Position numbers and translations under genes: made by a program. From NCBI GenBank assembly GCA_023437715.1, contig JAEZFK010000059.1, positions 1 through 45,240 of the forward strand: DNA of 45,240 nucleotides, in the 5' to 3' direction. The notes below the pieces were generated by a model. That model made no database searches. It worked only from the letters and a program-made list of their open reading frames with translations, and was not told the DNA's origin. Position 1 is the stretch's first letter; the number at the start of each line of letters is the position of its first letter. This DNA comes from Bacillota bacterium (GTDB lineage: Bacteria; Bacillota; Clostridia; Lachnospirales; Lachnospiraceae). This document shows, one piece after another, positions 29,465 to 39,578 of the stretch.

Positions 29465-32158
29465 GTGCCTGGGACAACAAAGAAAAAGACAACAGACAGA
29501 AAAGGGACAAAGGGAAAAAGGGCTGGAACGAGAAGCACCAACAGGAAGAATGTCGTTCTGCCGGAACCGGAATTCATCCACTCGGAAGTAGTGATTATCA
29601 TGTCATTTGCTGCGGCAGCCATTCTGTTTTTAAGTAATTTCCATTTATGCGGAGTGGTGGGAGATTTTCTTCGAAGCGTGCAGCTCGGAATATTCGGCGG
29701 AATCGGCTATATTGCGCCTGTCCTGATGTTTGCAGGAATAGCATTTTACCTTTCCAACCGGGGGAATCCGCGGGCATCCTTTAAACTGGCGTCCTTTATT
29801 TTGGCGCTGGTTTCTTTGTGCGGATTTTTACAGCTCCTTTTAGGAGTAAAAACCGGAGAAACCTTAATTGATATTTATCTGGAAGCATCCGTAAGCGGAA
29901 AAGGGGGCGGTCTCTTAGGCGGCCTCCTGGCCGAGGGGCTGGCTGCCATTATCGGTGTGGTGGGAGCTTATCTGGTTACAGGTGTTCTGCTCATTATTTC
30001 CGCTGTCTGTATTACGGAAAAATCTTTCGTAAATATCATAAAAATGGGCGGCGGCAAGGCCTACCGCCATGCCAGGGAAAATGTGGACTTTCATTTGGAG
30101 ATCCACGCGGAGCGCCAGGAGGAACGAAAGCGTCTCCGGAAGGAGCAGAAGCTTCGCGGTGTGAATTTAGATGCCACAAAGCTGGATGCCATGGAGGAAA
30201 GGGAAGATTTCCAAGAGGATATTCTTCTTCAGGCGGACCAGCTGTCAGCGGCTGCCCGGACCTCATCAGAAATCCAGCCGGAGGAGGACTTGGCGGCAGG
30301 AGAGCTCTGGGAAGCAAAAGAAGACTTTCTTGCGGAGCCGGTTCATCCGTCCGCACCGGATGAGCTTAATCCGGCGAATATTTTCCGTGGAAGCATTTCG
30401 CCGGTGCAAGAAGAGGATGATGATTCCGTTCCCTTTGATGCAGATGAGGAGATTGGGCCTGCACCTGTTTATATGAAGAAAGAGACCAGAACCTTAAAGG
30501 AAATGGAAGTGGTGGAGGATGAAGATACATTTTCCATTCCCGAGGAAAGGGTGCAGATGGTCACCGCCTCCGGAAAGATCATAGAAAGCGACCGGACGGC
30601 TCTTGAAAAGAAGCTGGAAAAGAAACGGGAAGAGGCTGCAAAGGATGATGATTTAAGCGTTTCCCAGGAGATACGGAAGAAGCAGGAGGTAGTGAAAAAG
30701 GAATATAAATTCCCGCCTCTCACCCTGCTTAAAAAAGGAAAGGCATCCGTATTTTCCGACAGGGAATACAGGGAAACAGCCATTAAGCTGCAGCAGACCT
30801 TACAGAATTTCGGCGTCGGCGTCACCGTGACCAACATAAGCTGCGGTCCGTCCGTTACCCGGTATGAGCTCCATCCGGAGCAGGGCGTCAAGGTCAGCAA
30901 AATCGTAAGCCTGGCCGATGACATCAAGCTGAGCCTGGCGGCTGCAGACATAAGAATTGAGGCCCCCATTCCCGGAAAGTCGGCGGTGGGGATCGAGGTT
31001 CCCAATAAAGAAAACAACATGGTATACTTAAGGGATATTCTGGAAGCGGACAGCTTTCAGCGTCACTCCTCCAAGATCGCCTTTGCGGTGGGAAAGGACA
31101 TCGGCGGCCAGGTGGTTGTCACCGATATTGCCAAGATGCCCCATCTTCTCATTGCCGGAGCCACAGGTTCCGGTAAATCCGTGTGCATCAACACCCTGAT
31201 CATGAGCATCATTTTCAAGGCGGACCCAGAGGATGTGAAGCTGATTATGGTGGACCCAAAGGTGGTGGAGCTAAGCGTTTACAATGGAATTCCCCATCTG
31301 CTTCTACCTGTGGTGACGGACCCGAAAAAGGCTTCCGGAGCCTTAAACTGGGCGGTGGCTGAGATGACGGACCGCTACAATAAATTCGCCCAGTACAATG
31401 TGAGGGAAATCAAGGGATATAACGCAAAGGTGGAAAGCTTAAAGGATATTGAGGATGAGAACAAGCCGAAAAAAATGCCTCAGATCGTCATCATCATCGA
31501 CGAGCTTGCAGACCTTATGATGGTGGCTCCCGGCGAGGTGGAGGATGCGATCTGCCGTCTGGCCCAGCTTGCCAGGGCGGCGGGCATTCACCTTGTCATC
31601 GCCACCCAGCGTCCTTCGGTCAATGTCATTACCGGACTCATTAAGGCAAATGTGCCCTCAAGAGTGGCCTTTGCCGTTTCCTCAGGTGTGGATTCCAGAA
31701 CCATTATCGACATGAACGGTGCGGAAAAGCTTCTGGGAAAGGGAGACATGCTGTTTTATCCTGCAGGCTATCCAAAGCCCATGCGGGTGCAGGGCGCCTT
31801 TGTATCGGATTCTGAGGTTTCGGCTGTTGTGGACTTTTTGACGGAGCAGGGCATGACCTCCGATTACAGCCCGGAGGTGGAGACCATGATTACATCTGCC
31901 TCCCCAGGCCAGGAGGTAAGGAGCGCAGGAAATGACCGGGATGAATACTTTGCCCAGGCGGGAAGGTTTATCATTGAAAAGGATAAGGCTTCCATCGGAA
32001 TGCTGCAGCGTATGTTTAAAATAGGCTTTAACCGGGCGGCCAGGGTCATGGACCAGCTGGCGGAGGCCGGAGTGGTAGGAGAAGAGGAAGGCACCAAGCC
32101 GAGAAAGGTGCTGATGACCATAGAAGAATTTGAGGAAATGCTGGAGTCATTTACATAG
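29465..32158 (+). CDS. ftsK: DNA translocase FtsK/SpoIIIE
   Basis: An 897-residue translocase that pumps chromosomal DNA through the division or sporulation septum. A basic N-terminus is followed by four spans between about residues 35 and 190. A long, acidic linker covers about 200-430. The motor has Walker A GATGSGKSV near 565 and Walker B IVIIIDELADLM near 677. ATQRPSVNVITGLIKAN near 715 is a family mark. The last ~65 residues are the gamma winged helix that reads orientation sequences (ASIGMLQRMFKIGFNRAARVM, split). The start is GTG at 29465, with AGGGGG about 8 bases ahead. fhs follows after 15 bases. Confidence 0.96.
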   Translation: MPGTTKKKTTDRKGTKGKRAGTRSTNRKNVVLPEPEFIHSEVVIIMSFAAAAILFLSNFHLCGVVGDFLRSVQLGIFGGIGYIAPVLMFAGIAFYLSNRGNPRASFKLASFILALVSLCGFLQLLLGVKTGETLIDIYLEASVSGKGGGLLGGLLAEGLAAIIGVVGAYLVTGVLLIISAVCITEKSFVNIIKMGGGKAYRHARENVDFHLEIHAERQEERKRLRKEQKLRGVNLDATKLDAMEEREDFQEDILLQADQLSAAARTSSEIQPEEDLAAGELWEAKEDFLAEPVHPSAPDELNPANIFRGSISPVQEEDDDSVPFDADEEIGPAPVYMKKETRTLKEMEVVEDEDTFSIPEERVQMVTASGKIIESDRTALEKKLEKKREEAAKDDDLSVSQEIRKKQEVVKKEYKFPPLTLLKKGKASVFSDREYRETAIKLQQTLQNFGVGVTVTNISCGPSVTRYELHPEQGVKVSKIVSLADDIKLSLAAADIRIEAPIPGKSAVGIEVPNKENNMVYLRDILEADSFQRHSSKIAFAVGKDIGGQVVVTDIAKMPHLLIAGATGSGKSVCINTLIMSIIFKADPEDVKLIMVDPKVVELSVYNGIPHLLLPVVTDPKKASGALNWAVAEMTDRYNKFAQYNVREIKGYNAKVESLKDIEDENKPKKMPQIVIIIDELADLMMVAPGEVEDAICRLAQLARAAGIHLVIATQRPSVNVITGLIKANVPSRVAFAVSSGVDSRTIIDMNGAEKLLGKGDMLFYPAGYPKPMRVQGAFVSDSEVSAVVDFLTEQGMTSDYSPEVETMITSASPGQEVRSAGNDRDEYFAQAGRFIIEKDKASIGMLQRMFKIGFNRAARVMDQLAEAGVVGEEEGTKPRKVLMTIEEFEEMLESFT

Positions 32159-32173
32159 AAGGAGGATTATCCC

Positions 32174-33844
32174 ATGAAAACAGATATCGAAATCGCCCAG
32201 GAGGCGAAAATGGAGCCCATTCAGGAAGTGGCAGCTTCCTACGGAATCGGCGAAGAGGAGCTGGAGCTTTACGGGAAATACAAGGCAAAGCTGACCGATG
32301 AGCTCTGGGGGCGGATCAAGGACCGTCCTGACGGCAAGCTGGTTTTAGTGACGGCAATCAATCCGACTCCTGCGGGGGAAGGAAAGACCACCACAACCGT
32401 AGGCCTTGGAGAAGCATTCGGCAAAATGGGCAAAAAAGCCATGATCGCCCTGCGGGAGCCATCCCTTGGGCCCTGCTTTGGCATTAAGGGAGGAGCTGCT
32501 GGAGGCGGATATGCCCAGGTGGTTCCCATGGAAGACTTAAATCTTCATTTTACAGGAGATTTCCATGCCATCACCTCCGCCAACAATTTGCTTGCCGCTC
32601 TCTTAGACAACCATATTCATCAGGGAAATGCCCTTGGGATTGACACCCGTCAGATCCTCTGGAAGCGCTGCCTTGATATGAATGACAGAGCCCTGCGCAA
32701 TACAGTGGTGGGCCTGGGTTCCAAGGCGGAAGGCTTTGTAAGGGAAGACCACTTTGTCATCACCGTGGCTTCGGAGATCATGGCCATTCTCTGCCTGTCC
32801 GATAATATGAAAGACTTAAAAGAACGACTGGGAAAGATCATCGTGGCATATAATTATGCTGGAGAGCCTGTAACAGCGGCCCAGCTTCATGCAGTAGGGG
32901 CTATGGCAGCTCTCTTAAAGGATGCCTTAAAGCCTAACCTGATCCAGACTCTGGAGCACACGGGGGCCATTGTCCACGGAGGTCCCTTTGCAAACATCGC
33001 TCACGGCTGCAACAGCGTGCGGGCCACGAAGACGGCTTTAAAGCTGGCGGATATCGTGGTGACGGAGGCCGGCTTTGGCGCGGACTTAGGAGCGGAAAAG
33101 TTTTTGGACATCAAATGCCGGATCTCAGGCTTAAAGCCCGACGCCATTGTTCTGGTGGCCACTGTCAGGGCCCTTAAATACAACGGAGGAGTGCCGAAGG
33201 ACCAGCTGAAGGAAGAAAATTTAGAGGCCCTGGAAAGAGGCATTGTCAACCTGGAAAAGCACATGGAAAACATGCAGAAATACGGCGTTCCTGTAGTTGT
33301 CACCTTAAATTCCTTTGTTACCGACACAGAAGCGGAACACCTTTTTGTCAAAAAGTTCTGTGAGGAGAGAGGCTGTGAATTCGCCCTGTCAGAGGTTTGG
33401 GAAAAAGGAGGGGAAGGCGGTGAAGAGCTTGCCCGGAAAGTCCTTGATACCCTGGAAAAGAAAGAAAGCCGTTTCGCACCGATTTATCCGGATGAGATGA
33501 GGCTTGAAGAAAAAATTGCTACTATTGCAAAGGAAATCTACGGTGCCGGCAGCGTATCCTATGCTCCCGGAGCACTTAAGGCCCTTAAGAAGTTTGAGGA
33601 TATGGGCTTTGGCAATCTTCCGGTATGTATGGCAAAGACCCAGTATTCCTTATCCGATGACCAGACAAAGCTGGGACGGCCGGAAGGCTTTGAGCTTACG
33701 GTAAGGGATGCCTATGTGTCCGCTGGCGCCGGGTTTGTGGTGGTTCTGACCGGAGCCATTATGACCATGCCGGGACTTCCGAAGAATCCGGCTGCTGATA
33801 ATATTGACGTAAATGAAGATGGAATGATCACCGGATTGTTCTGA
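32174..33844 (+). CDS. fhs: formate--tetrahydrofolate ligase
   Basis: A 556-residue enzyme making 10-formyl-THF from formate, THF and ATP. The P-loop is PTPAGEGKTTTTVGLGEAFG near residues 64-83 (written in part). Other blocks are LREPSLGPCFGIKGGAAGGGYAQV (split) near 93, DFHAITSANNLLAALLDNH near 127 and the C-terminal MTMPGLPKNPAA near 536. GGAGG lies 8 bases ahead of the ATG. It is placed between ftsK and murE, which is not a common arrangement. Fmt, which uses its product, lies about 6 kb downstream on the same strand. Confidence 0.97.
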   Translation: MKTDIEIAQEAKMEPIQEVAASYGIGEEELELYGKYKAKLTDELWGRIKDRPDGKLVLVTAINPTPAGEGKTTTTVGLGEAFGKMGKKAMIALREPSLGPCFGIKGGAAGGGYAQVVPMEDLNLHFTGDFHAITSANNLLAALLDNHIHQGNALGIDTRQILWKRCLDMNDRALRNTVVGLGSKAEGFVREDHFVITVASEIMAILCLSDNMKDLKERLGKIIVAYNYAGEPVTAAQLHAVGAMAALLKDALKPNLIQTLEHTGAIVHGGPFANIAHGCNSVRATKTALKLADIVVTEAGFGADLGAEKFLDIKCRISGLKPDAIVLVATVRALKYNGGVPKDQLKEENLEALERGIVNLEKHMENMQKYGVPVVVTLNSFVTDTEAEHLFVKKFCEERGCEFALSEVWEKGGEGGEELARKVLDTLEKKESRFAPIYPDEMRLEEKIATIAKEIYGAGSVSYAPGALKALKKFEDMGFGNLPVCMAKTQYSLSDDQTKLGRPEGFELTVRDAYVSAGAGFVVVLTGAIMTMPGLPKNPAADNIDVNEDGMITGLF

Positions 33845-33857
33845 TTTGGAGGAATTT

Positions 33858-35324
33858 ATGAAATTTAAAGAATGGCTTAAGGACTTAAAATATGAGGTGC
33901 TTCAGGGAAGCCTGGATATAGAGGTTGAGGATGTTATCTACGATTCCAGAAAGGCCCGGGCAGGAGTTGTTTTTGTCTGCACCATGGGAACCAGAACCGA
34001 TTCCCATGAATTTATTCCCCAGGTGGTAAAAGCGGGAGTCAAGGTTCTTGTTGTGGAACGGGAAGCAGAGATTCCGGAGGGCGTGACTGCCATCCTCGTA
34101 CATAGCGCCAGAGAGGCCCTGGCCCATTTATCGGCCGCCCGGTTTGGTTATCCGGCGAAAAAGATGGTGACCATCGGCGTGACCGGAACAAAGGGCAAGA
34201 CCACCACCACCCATATGATCAAGACCTTATTGGAGGCCTGCGGAAAAAAAGTTGGAATGATCGGGACCACGGGAATTGTCATCGGCCAGGAGGTGACTCC
34301 TACGGTGAACACAACCCCCGAGTCCTACCAGCTTCATGAGGCTTTCAGCCAGATGGAGAAAGCAGGATGCGAGTATATGGTCATGGAGGTATCCTCCCAG
34401 GCCTTTAAGATGCACCGGGTAGATGGGATTGTGTTTGATTACGGTCTGTTCACCAATATTTCCCCTGACCATATCGGCCCTGATGAACATGAAAGCTTTG
34501 AAGAGTACTTATATTATAAATCCCGGATTTTCCATTGCTGCAAGGTGGGAATCATGAATAAGGATGATGAGCATTTTGAGGCAGTGGTAAAGGATGTTCC
34601 CTGTAAGCTTTATACGTTTTCCATGGAAACGGAAAGAACTGATTTTAAGGCGGAAAATATCCGTTACGTAGCCCAGTCCGATTTCATGGGATTGGAGTTT
34701 GATGTGAAAGGAAGCTATGAGCTTCCGGTACGGGTCAATATTCCCGGCCGGTTTAACGTAGCCAATGCCCTTGCCGCAGTCAGCGTCTTAAGCTTTCTTG
34801 ATCTTCCCAAGGACAGAATCTGTCATGGGCTGGAGCATTTAAGCGTCAACGGCCGCATGGAAATTGTATACACTTCAGAAAAGTGTACGGTGATCGTGGA
34901 TTACGCCCACAATGCGGTCAGCATGGAGAGCCTTTTAACGACTCTGCGGGATTACCGGCCGAAACGCCTTGTTTGCGTCTTTGGCTGCGGCGGAAACCGT
35001 TCCAAGGACCGGCGTACCTCCATGGGGGACAGCGCAGGCAGGCTGGCGGATTTTACCATTCTCACTGCGGATAATTCCAGATATGAGAAAACCGAGGACA
35101 TTATTGGAGATATCAGGGAAAGCATTGAAAAGACCGGAGGAAAGTTTATAGAGATTCCGGACCGGCGGGAGGCTATCTCCTACAGCATCGCCAATGCCCA
35201 GCCCGGCGACTTAATTGCAATTATCGGAAAAGGCCATGAGGATTATCAGGAGATCAACGGAGTGCGCCACCATTTTTCAGACAGGGAAGAGGTGCTTCGG
35301 ACAGTAGGGAAGCTCGCTTTATAG
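33858..35324 (+). CDS. murE: UDP-MurNAc-tripeptide synthetase MurE
   Basis: A 488-residue Mur ligase that adds the third amino acid to the peptidoglycan stem peptide. The ATP site is GVTGTKGKTTTT near residue 107. The substrate regions TVNTTPESYQLH near 150 and VMEVSSQAFKMHRV near 176 and the C-terminal FGCGGNRSKDRR near 377 are typical. The amino-acid-choice motif reads D-N-S-R in TADNSRYEKTED near 404. DNPR marks meso-diaminopimelate enzymes and the Arg is kept, so mDAP is likely. The start is ATG at 33858, 5 bases after GGAGG. Outside the usual division-cell-wall cluster, so a second copy elsewhere is possible. Confidence 0.94.
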   Translation: MKFKEWLKDLKYEVLQGSLDIEVEDVIYDSRKARAGVVFVCTMGTRTDSHEFIPQVVKAGVKVLVVEREAEIPEGVTAILVHSAREALAHLSAARFGYPAKKMVTIGVTGTKGKTTTTHMIKTLLEACGKKVGMIGTTGIVIGQEVTPTVNTTPESYQLHEAFSQMEKAGCEYMVMEVSSQAFKMHRVDGIVFDYGLFTNISPDHIGPDEHESFEEYLYYKSRIFHCCKVGIMNKDDEHFEAVVKDVPCKLYTFSMETERTDFKAENIRYVAQSDFMGLEFDVKGSYELPVRVNIPGRFNVANALAAVSVLSFLDLPKDRICHGLEHLSVNGRMEIVYTSEKCTVIVDYAHNAVSMESLLTTLRDYRPKRLVCVFGCGGNRSKDRRTSMGDSAGRLADFTILTADNSRYEKTEDIIGDIRESIEKTGGKFIEIPDRREAISYSIANAQPGDLIAIIGKGHEDYQEINGVRHHFSDREEVLRTVGKLAL

Positions 35325-35370
35325 GAGTTTATAGGAATACTTTACAGGAATACAGAAAATAGAAAATCAC

Positions 35371-35421
35371 GCGGATGCGCAATGCCGGGGGCCGGAAACT
35401 TAAGGCTTTCGGCATTTCCGC
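35371..35421 (+). promoter_or_regulatory. intercistronic stem-loop between murE and murF
   Basis: GCGGA (35371-35375) with TCCGC (35417-35421), then AATGCCG (35381-35387) with CGGCATT (35410-35416); the loop has GCC/GGC that can also pair. No T tail follows, so it is not a standard terminator. It lies in the only long gap (135 bases to the chosen murF start) of the ftsK-prkC gene run. Confidence 0.55.
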
Positions 35422-35459
35422 GGTAGACGGAAAAAGCATATGCGGCAATGGAGGAAGTA

Positions 35460-36839
35460 ATGGAAAATATGACAGTCAGGGAGATCCTTTTGGCTACGGA
35501 CGGAAGGCTTCTTTGCGGAAGTGAGGATACGGTCCTGGAACACATAAGCATTGATTCCAGAACCATGAAAGGGAATGATCTTTTCGTTCCCATCATTGGA
35601 GAAAAGGTGGATGCCCACCGCTTTATCGGTCAGGCCTTAGAGGCGGGAGCAGCGGCAGCCCTTACCAGTGAGCACGATTTTATGGAATCGGAAAAGCCAT
35701 GGATCCGGGTAAAGGACACCAAAAAGGCTCTTCAGGCTCTGGGAAGCTTTTACAGGGACCGCCTTTCCATTCCTCTGGTAGGAATCACCGGAAGTGTGGG
35801 AAAGACCACTACAAGGGAGATGGTGGCCTGCGCCCTGTCTGCCGGATACCGGGTTTTTAAAACTCAGGGAAACCATAACAGCCAGGTAGGAGTTCCCATC
35901 ACCATATCGGATATATCCAAAGAAGACGAGATTGGAGTCATTGAGCTGGGAATGAGCGAGCCGGGCGAGCTGACCGTCATTGCCAGAATTGCAAAAATAC
36001 AGATGGCCCTCATCACAAACATCGGCGTAACCCATATCGAGCAGCTGGGGTCCAGAGAAAATATCTATAAGGAAAAGCTGACCATTCAGGATGGGCTTTG
36101 CCAGGGAGGAATCCTCTTTTTAAACGGGGATGACGATCTCTTAAAGGATACCAGGGCCAAGGAGGGCTGCCGGACCATTTATTACGGAACCGGAGAAAAC
36201 TGCGACTACCGGGCGGAGGATGTTCATCTGGAAGAGGGCTTTCCGGCTTTTACAGCGGTTTTCGGCCAGGAGAGAGTTCCGGTGCGATTGGCGGTTATGG
36301 GCACCCATAATGTATTAAATGCCATGGCAGCCCTTGCAGTGGCTTCCGAGAGCCGGATTCCCATGGAGAAAGCGGCCAGATGTCTTTCAGAATTTACCGG
36401 CTTTAAAAACCGCCAGCAGATTTACCATACGGGAACCCTGACGGTAATCGATGATACATATAACGCCAGCCCTGTGTCCATGAAGGCTGGGCTGGAGGTT
36501 TTAAACTCTATTTCAAAGGCTAAAAGGCGTATTGCTGTTCTGGCTGATATGAAAGAGCTGGGGGAGGATGCCCCGCTGTTTCACTATGAAATCGGGGAGT
36601 ATATTGCAGCGCATCCTGTGGACCAGGTGGTGGTTCTCGGAGAGCTTGCAAAGGAAATCGCCAGAGGTGTAAGGGAAAAGGCTCCCGGCATCGGAGTGAA
36701 GGAATTTATGGAACAGGGTCCTCTTACGGCTTATTTAAAAGAGGAGTTAAAGGACGGGGACTGCGTGCTTTTTAAAGGCTCCAATACCATGAGGCTTGGA
36801 CAGGTGGCAGAGGAGTTTTGGAAGAAACAGGTGAAGTGA
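35460..36839 (+). CDS. murF: UDP-MurNAc-tripeptide--D-Ala-D-Ala ligase MurF
   Basis: A 459-residue Mur ligase that adds D-Ala-D-Ala to finish the cytoplasmic peptidoglycan precursor. The ATP site is GITGSVGKTTTREM near residue 108. KTQGNHNSQVGVP near 136, ELGMSEPGE near 161, NIGVTHIEQLGS near 185 and DDTYNASPVSM near 328 are MurF marks. The start is ATG at 35460, 5 bases after GGAGG; ATGs at 35448 and 35469 are less well spaced. The stop overlaps the priA start by one base (TGATG). Confidence 0.95.
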   Translation: MENMTVREILLATDGRLLCGSEDTVLEHISIDSRTMKGNDLFVPIIGEKVDAHRFIGQALEAGAAAALTSEHDFMESEKPWIRVKDTKKALQALGSFYRDRLSIPLVGITGSVGKTTTREMVACALSAGYRVFKTQGNHNSQVGVPITISDISKEDEIGVIELGMSEPGELTVIARIAKIQMALITNIGVTHIEQLGSRENIYKEKLTIQDGLCQGGILFLNGDDDLLKDTRAKEGCRTIYYGTGENCDYRAEDVHLEEGFPAFTAVFGQERVPVRLAVMGTHNVLNAMAALAVASESRIPMEKAARCLSEFTGFKNRQQIYHTGTLTVIDDTYNASPVSMKAGLEVLNSISKAKRRIAVLADMKELGEDAPLFHYEIGEYIAAHPVDQVVVLGELAKEIARGVREKAPGIGVKEFMEQGPLTAYLKEELKDGDCVLFKGSNTMRLGQVAEEFWKKQVK

Positions 36840-39067
36840 TGACAGAACGGTTTGCCCGGATTATCATTGATATTTCCCATGAGAAGGTGGACAGAACCTT
36901 TGATTACCGGATTCCGGCCCAGTTCCTCGGCCAAGTGGAGGTGGGCTCTCTGGTGACCATTCCTTTTGGGAAGGGGAATTCCATGCGCAGGGGATATGTG
37001 GTGGAGATTTCTTCCCATGCGGATTATGATTCGGATAAAATTAAAGAAATCACAGGGATTGTAAAAGACGGCGTATCCGCGGAATCCCTGCTGATTTCCC
37101 TGGCGTGGTGGTTAAAGGAGCAATACGGCTCCACCATGAATCAGGCGTTAAAGACGGTGCTTCCCGTAAAACAGAAAGTGAAGCCCAAAGAGAAAAAGGC
37201 GCTTCGCTGTCTCCTGGAAAGGGAAGAGCTTTTAAAGGCCTTGCAGGAAGCAGAAAAGAAGAACTACAAGGCCAGAGTGCGCCTTTTCCAGGCTTTTCTG
37301 GAAAATCCGGTCATTCCCTATGAAATTGCGGTCAACCAGATGAACCTTTCCCCGGCCACCTTAAAGCCGGCGGTTGAAAACGGCTGGGTGACCCTTGTAT
37401 CCGAGGAGGTCTACCGGAATCCTGTTAAGAGGTCTGTAAAAGAGGAAGATCAGGTGGTGTTAAATCCCGAACAGAAAGCCATCGTGGATAGCTTCTGCCG
37501 GGATTATTCCAATCATGTGACCGGAACCTATCTGATTCACGGAATCACAGGCAGCGGGAAAACGGAAGTCTACATGGAGCTGATTCAAAAGGTGGTGGAA
37601 GACGGAAAACAGGTAATCGTCCTCATTCCGGAAATTTCCCTGACCTATCAGACTGTCATGCGGTTTTACGGCAGATTCGGCAGCCGGGTCTCCATCATCA
37701 ACTCCCGCTTATCGGCGGGAGAACGGTATGACCAGTTTGAACGGGCCAGAAACGGGGATATTGACATTATGATCGGTCCCCGTTCAGCCCTTTTTACCCC
37801 CTTTTCCAGACTGGGCCTGATCTTAATTGACGAAGAGCACGAAAGCGCCTATAAAAGCGAATCGGTTCCCAGATACCACGCCAGAGAAGTGGCTGCAAAA
37901 AGGGCTTCCATGGAAGGCGCCTCTCTTGTCTTAGGATCAGCCACCCCTTCTCTGGAAGCCTATACGAGGGCTCTTCGGGGAGAATATCAGCTCTTTCGTC
38001 TGAACTATAGGGCAAAAAAGGACAGCCGCTTAGCGGAGGTTTCTGTGGTGGACCTGCGGCAGGAGCTGAAAGAAGGAAACAAGTCCATTTTCAGCCGGAA
38101 GCTGAAAATGTTCATGGAGGAGAGGCTTAAGAACCGGGAACAGATTATGCTCTTCATCAACCGGAGGGGATATGCGAATTTCGTATCCTGCCGCTCCTGC
38201 GGAGAAGCCATCCGCTGTCCTCACTGTGACGTGACCCTGACCCTTCATAATAACAGCCGTCTGGTGTGCCATTACTGCGGCCATTCAATTCCAATGCCTA
38301 AGGTCTGTCCCACCTGCGGCTCTCCCTACATTGCCAATTTCGGCGTAGGAACCCAGAAGATTGAGCAGATGACAAGGAAGCTGTTCCCGGAAGCCAGGAT
38401 TCTGCGGATGGATCTGGATACCACTTCAAAAAAGGGGGACCATGAGGAGATATTATCGGCTTTTTCCCAAGGAGAGGCGGATATTCTCATCGGAACCCAG
38501 ATGATCGTAAAGGGTCACGATTTTCCTCAGGTGACCCTGGTTGGCGTGCTGGCGGCGGATTTATCCTTATACACCCCGGATTACCGGTCTGCAGAGCGGA
38601 CCTTCCAGCTTCTGACCCAGGCCGCAGGCAGGGCGGGGCGGGGCGCAAGACGGGGAGATGTGGTAATCCAGACCTATAATCCGGAGCATTACAGCATTGT
38701 GACGGCTGCCAGTCAGGATTATGAAGCATTTTACCAACAGGAAATGGCGTACCGCAGACTGATGAAATATCCTCCGGTAAGCGGCCTTTTGACGGTCCAG
38801 TTTTCCTCCCGTCAGGAGAACTGCCTGACGGAAGCGTCGGAAGCAGCGGCCCGGTTTATCAGCCCCTTTGCGGAGAAAGAGGAGATACAGGTCATCGGTC
38901 CGGTGGAGGCTTCGGTTTACAAAATTAATGATATCTATAGAAAAATTTTATACTTGAAACAGGAAAACTATGATATACTAATTAAAATCAGGGATCAAAT
39001 CGATATTTTTTCAGAAAACCATCCCGGTTTGTTTGAACATGTAATGGTCCAATACGATTTTTCATAA
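36839..39067 (+). CDS. priA: primosomal helicase PriA
   Basis: A 742-residue 3'-5' helicase that restarts stalled replication forks. An N-terminal DNA-binding domain covers about residues 1-110. Helicase motifs are GITGSGKTEVY near 237 and LILIDEEHE near 327. A zinc-binding region with pairs of cysteines (CRSCGEAIRCPHC, then CHYCGH, then CPTCGS) covers about 450-500. C-terminal helicase motifs include GTQMIVKGHDFP near 551 and QAAGRAGRG near 599. The start is the ATG at 36839, overlapping the murF stop by one base. A frame 7 codons longer inside murF is less likely. def follows after 17 bases. Confidence 0.96.
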   Translation: MTERFARIIIDISHEKVDRTFDYRIPAQFLGQVEVGSLVTIPFGKGNSMRRGYVVEISSHADYDSDKIKEITGIVKDGVSAESLLISLAWWLKEQYGSTMNQALKTVLPVKQKVKPKEKKALRCLLEREELLKALQEAEKKNYKARVRLFQAFLENPVIPYEIAVNQMNLSPATLKPAVENGWVTLVSEEVYRNPVKRSVKEEDQVVLNPEQKAIVDSFCRDYSNHVTGTYLIHGITGSGKTEVYMELIQKVVEDGKQVIVLIPEISLTYQTVMRFYGRFGSRVSIINSRLSAGERYDQFERARNGDIDIMIGPRSALFTPFSRLGLILIDEEHESAYKSESVPRYHAREVAAKRASMEGASLVLGSATPSLEAYTRALRGEYQLFRLNYRAKKDSRLAEVSVVDLRQELKEGNKSIFSRKLKMFMEERLKNREQIMLFINRRGYANFVSCRSCGEAIRCPHCDVTLTLHNNSRLVCHYCGHSIPMPKVCPTCGSPYIANFGVGTQKIEQMTRKLFPEARILRMDLDTTSKKGDHEEILSAFSQGEADILIGTQMIVKGHDFPQVTLVGVLAADLSLYTPDYRSAERTFQLLTQAAGRAGRGARRGDVVIQTYNPEHYSIVTAASQDYEAFYQQEMAYRRLMKYPPVSGLLTVQFSSRQENCLTEASEAAARFISPFAEKEEIQVIGPVEASVYKINDIYRKILYLKQENYDILIKIRDQIDIFSENHPGLFEHVMVQYDFS

Positions 39068-39084
39068 TGAGAGGATAGGATAAA

Positions 39085-39576
39085 ATGGCAATCAGAAAAA
39101 TTAGAACCATTGGAGATGAAATTTTAAGAAAACACTGTAAGCCTGTGAAAGAAATTACTCCGCGAATTAAGGAGCTTATAGAAGATATGTTTGAAACTAT
39201 GTACGATGCTAACGGCGTTGGCCTGGCGGCCTCCCAGGTGGGAGTTTTAAAGCAGATCATCGTCATAGATGTTGAAGACGGCAACCAGTACGTTTTAATT
39301 AATCCGGAAATTTTAGAAACCAGCGGAAGCCAGACAGGACCGGAGGGATGCTTAAGCGTCCCTGGAAAATCAGGAACTGTCACAAGGCCTAATTACGTGA
39401 AGATAAGAACCTATAATGCAGAAATGAAGCCTTATGAACTGGAAGGGGAAGGGCTTCTGGCCCGGGCCATCTGCCATGAATATGACCACTTAAACGGAGA
39501 TTTATTCGTGGATAAGGTGGAAGGAGAGCTGGAAGATGTGACTGCGGAAGAGGAAGAAGAGGAGGTTTTAGAGTAA
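39085..39576 (+). CDS. def: peptide deformylase
   Basis: A 163-residue metallo-deformylase that removes the formyl group from new protein N-termini. All three motifs are present: GVGLAASQVG at residues 44-53, EGCLSVPG with metal ligand C89, and HEYDH at 131-135. The C-terminus is a run of acidic residues (TAEEEEEEVLE), longer and more acidic than usual. It sits two bases before fmt, whose product it acts on after translation; the same priA-def-fmt order is found in many Firmicutes. Confidence 0.97.
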   Translation: MAIRKIRTIGDEILRKHCKPVKEITPRIKELIEDMFETMYDANGVGLAASQVGVLKQIIVIDVEDGNQYVLINPEILETSGSQTGPEGCLSVPGKSGTVTRPNYVKIRTYNAEMKPYELEGEGLLARAICHEYDHLNGDLFVDKVEGELEDVTAEEEEEEVLE

Positions 39577-39578
39577 AT

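Noticed and set aside
30469..31020. 183-codon minus-strand frame inside ftsK
   Set aside because: Ser/Leu-rich antisense shadow of the FtsK linker and motor; no recognisable domain.
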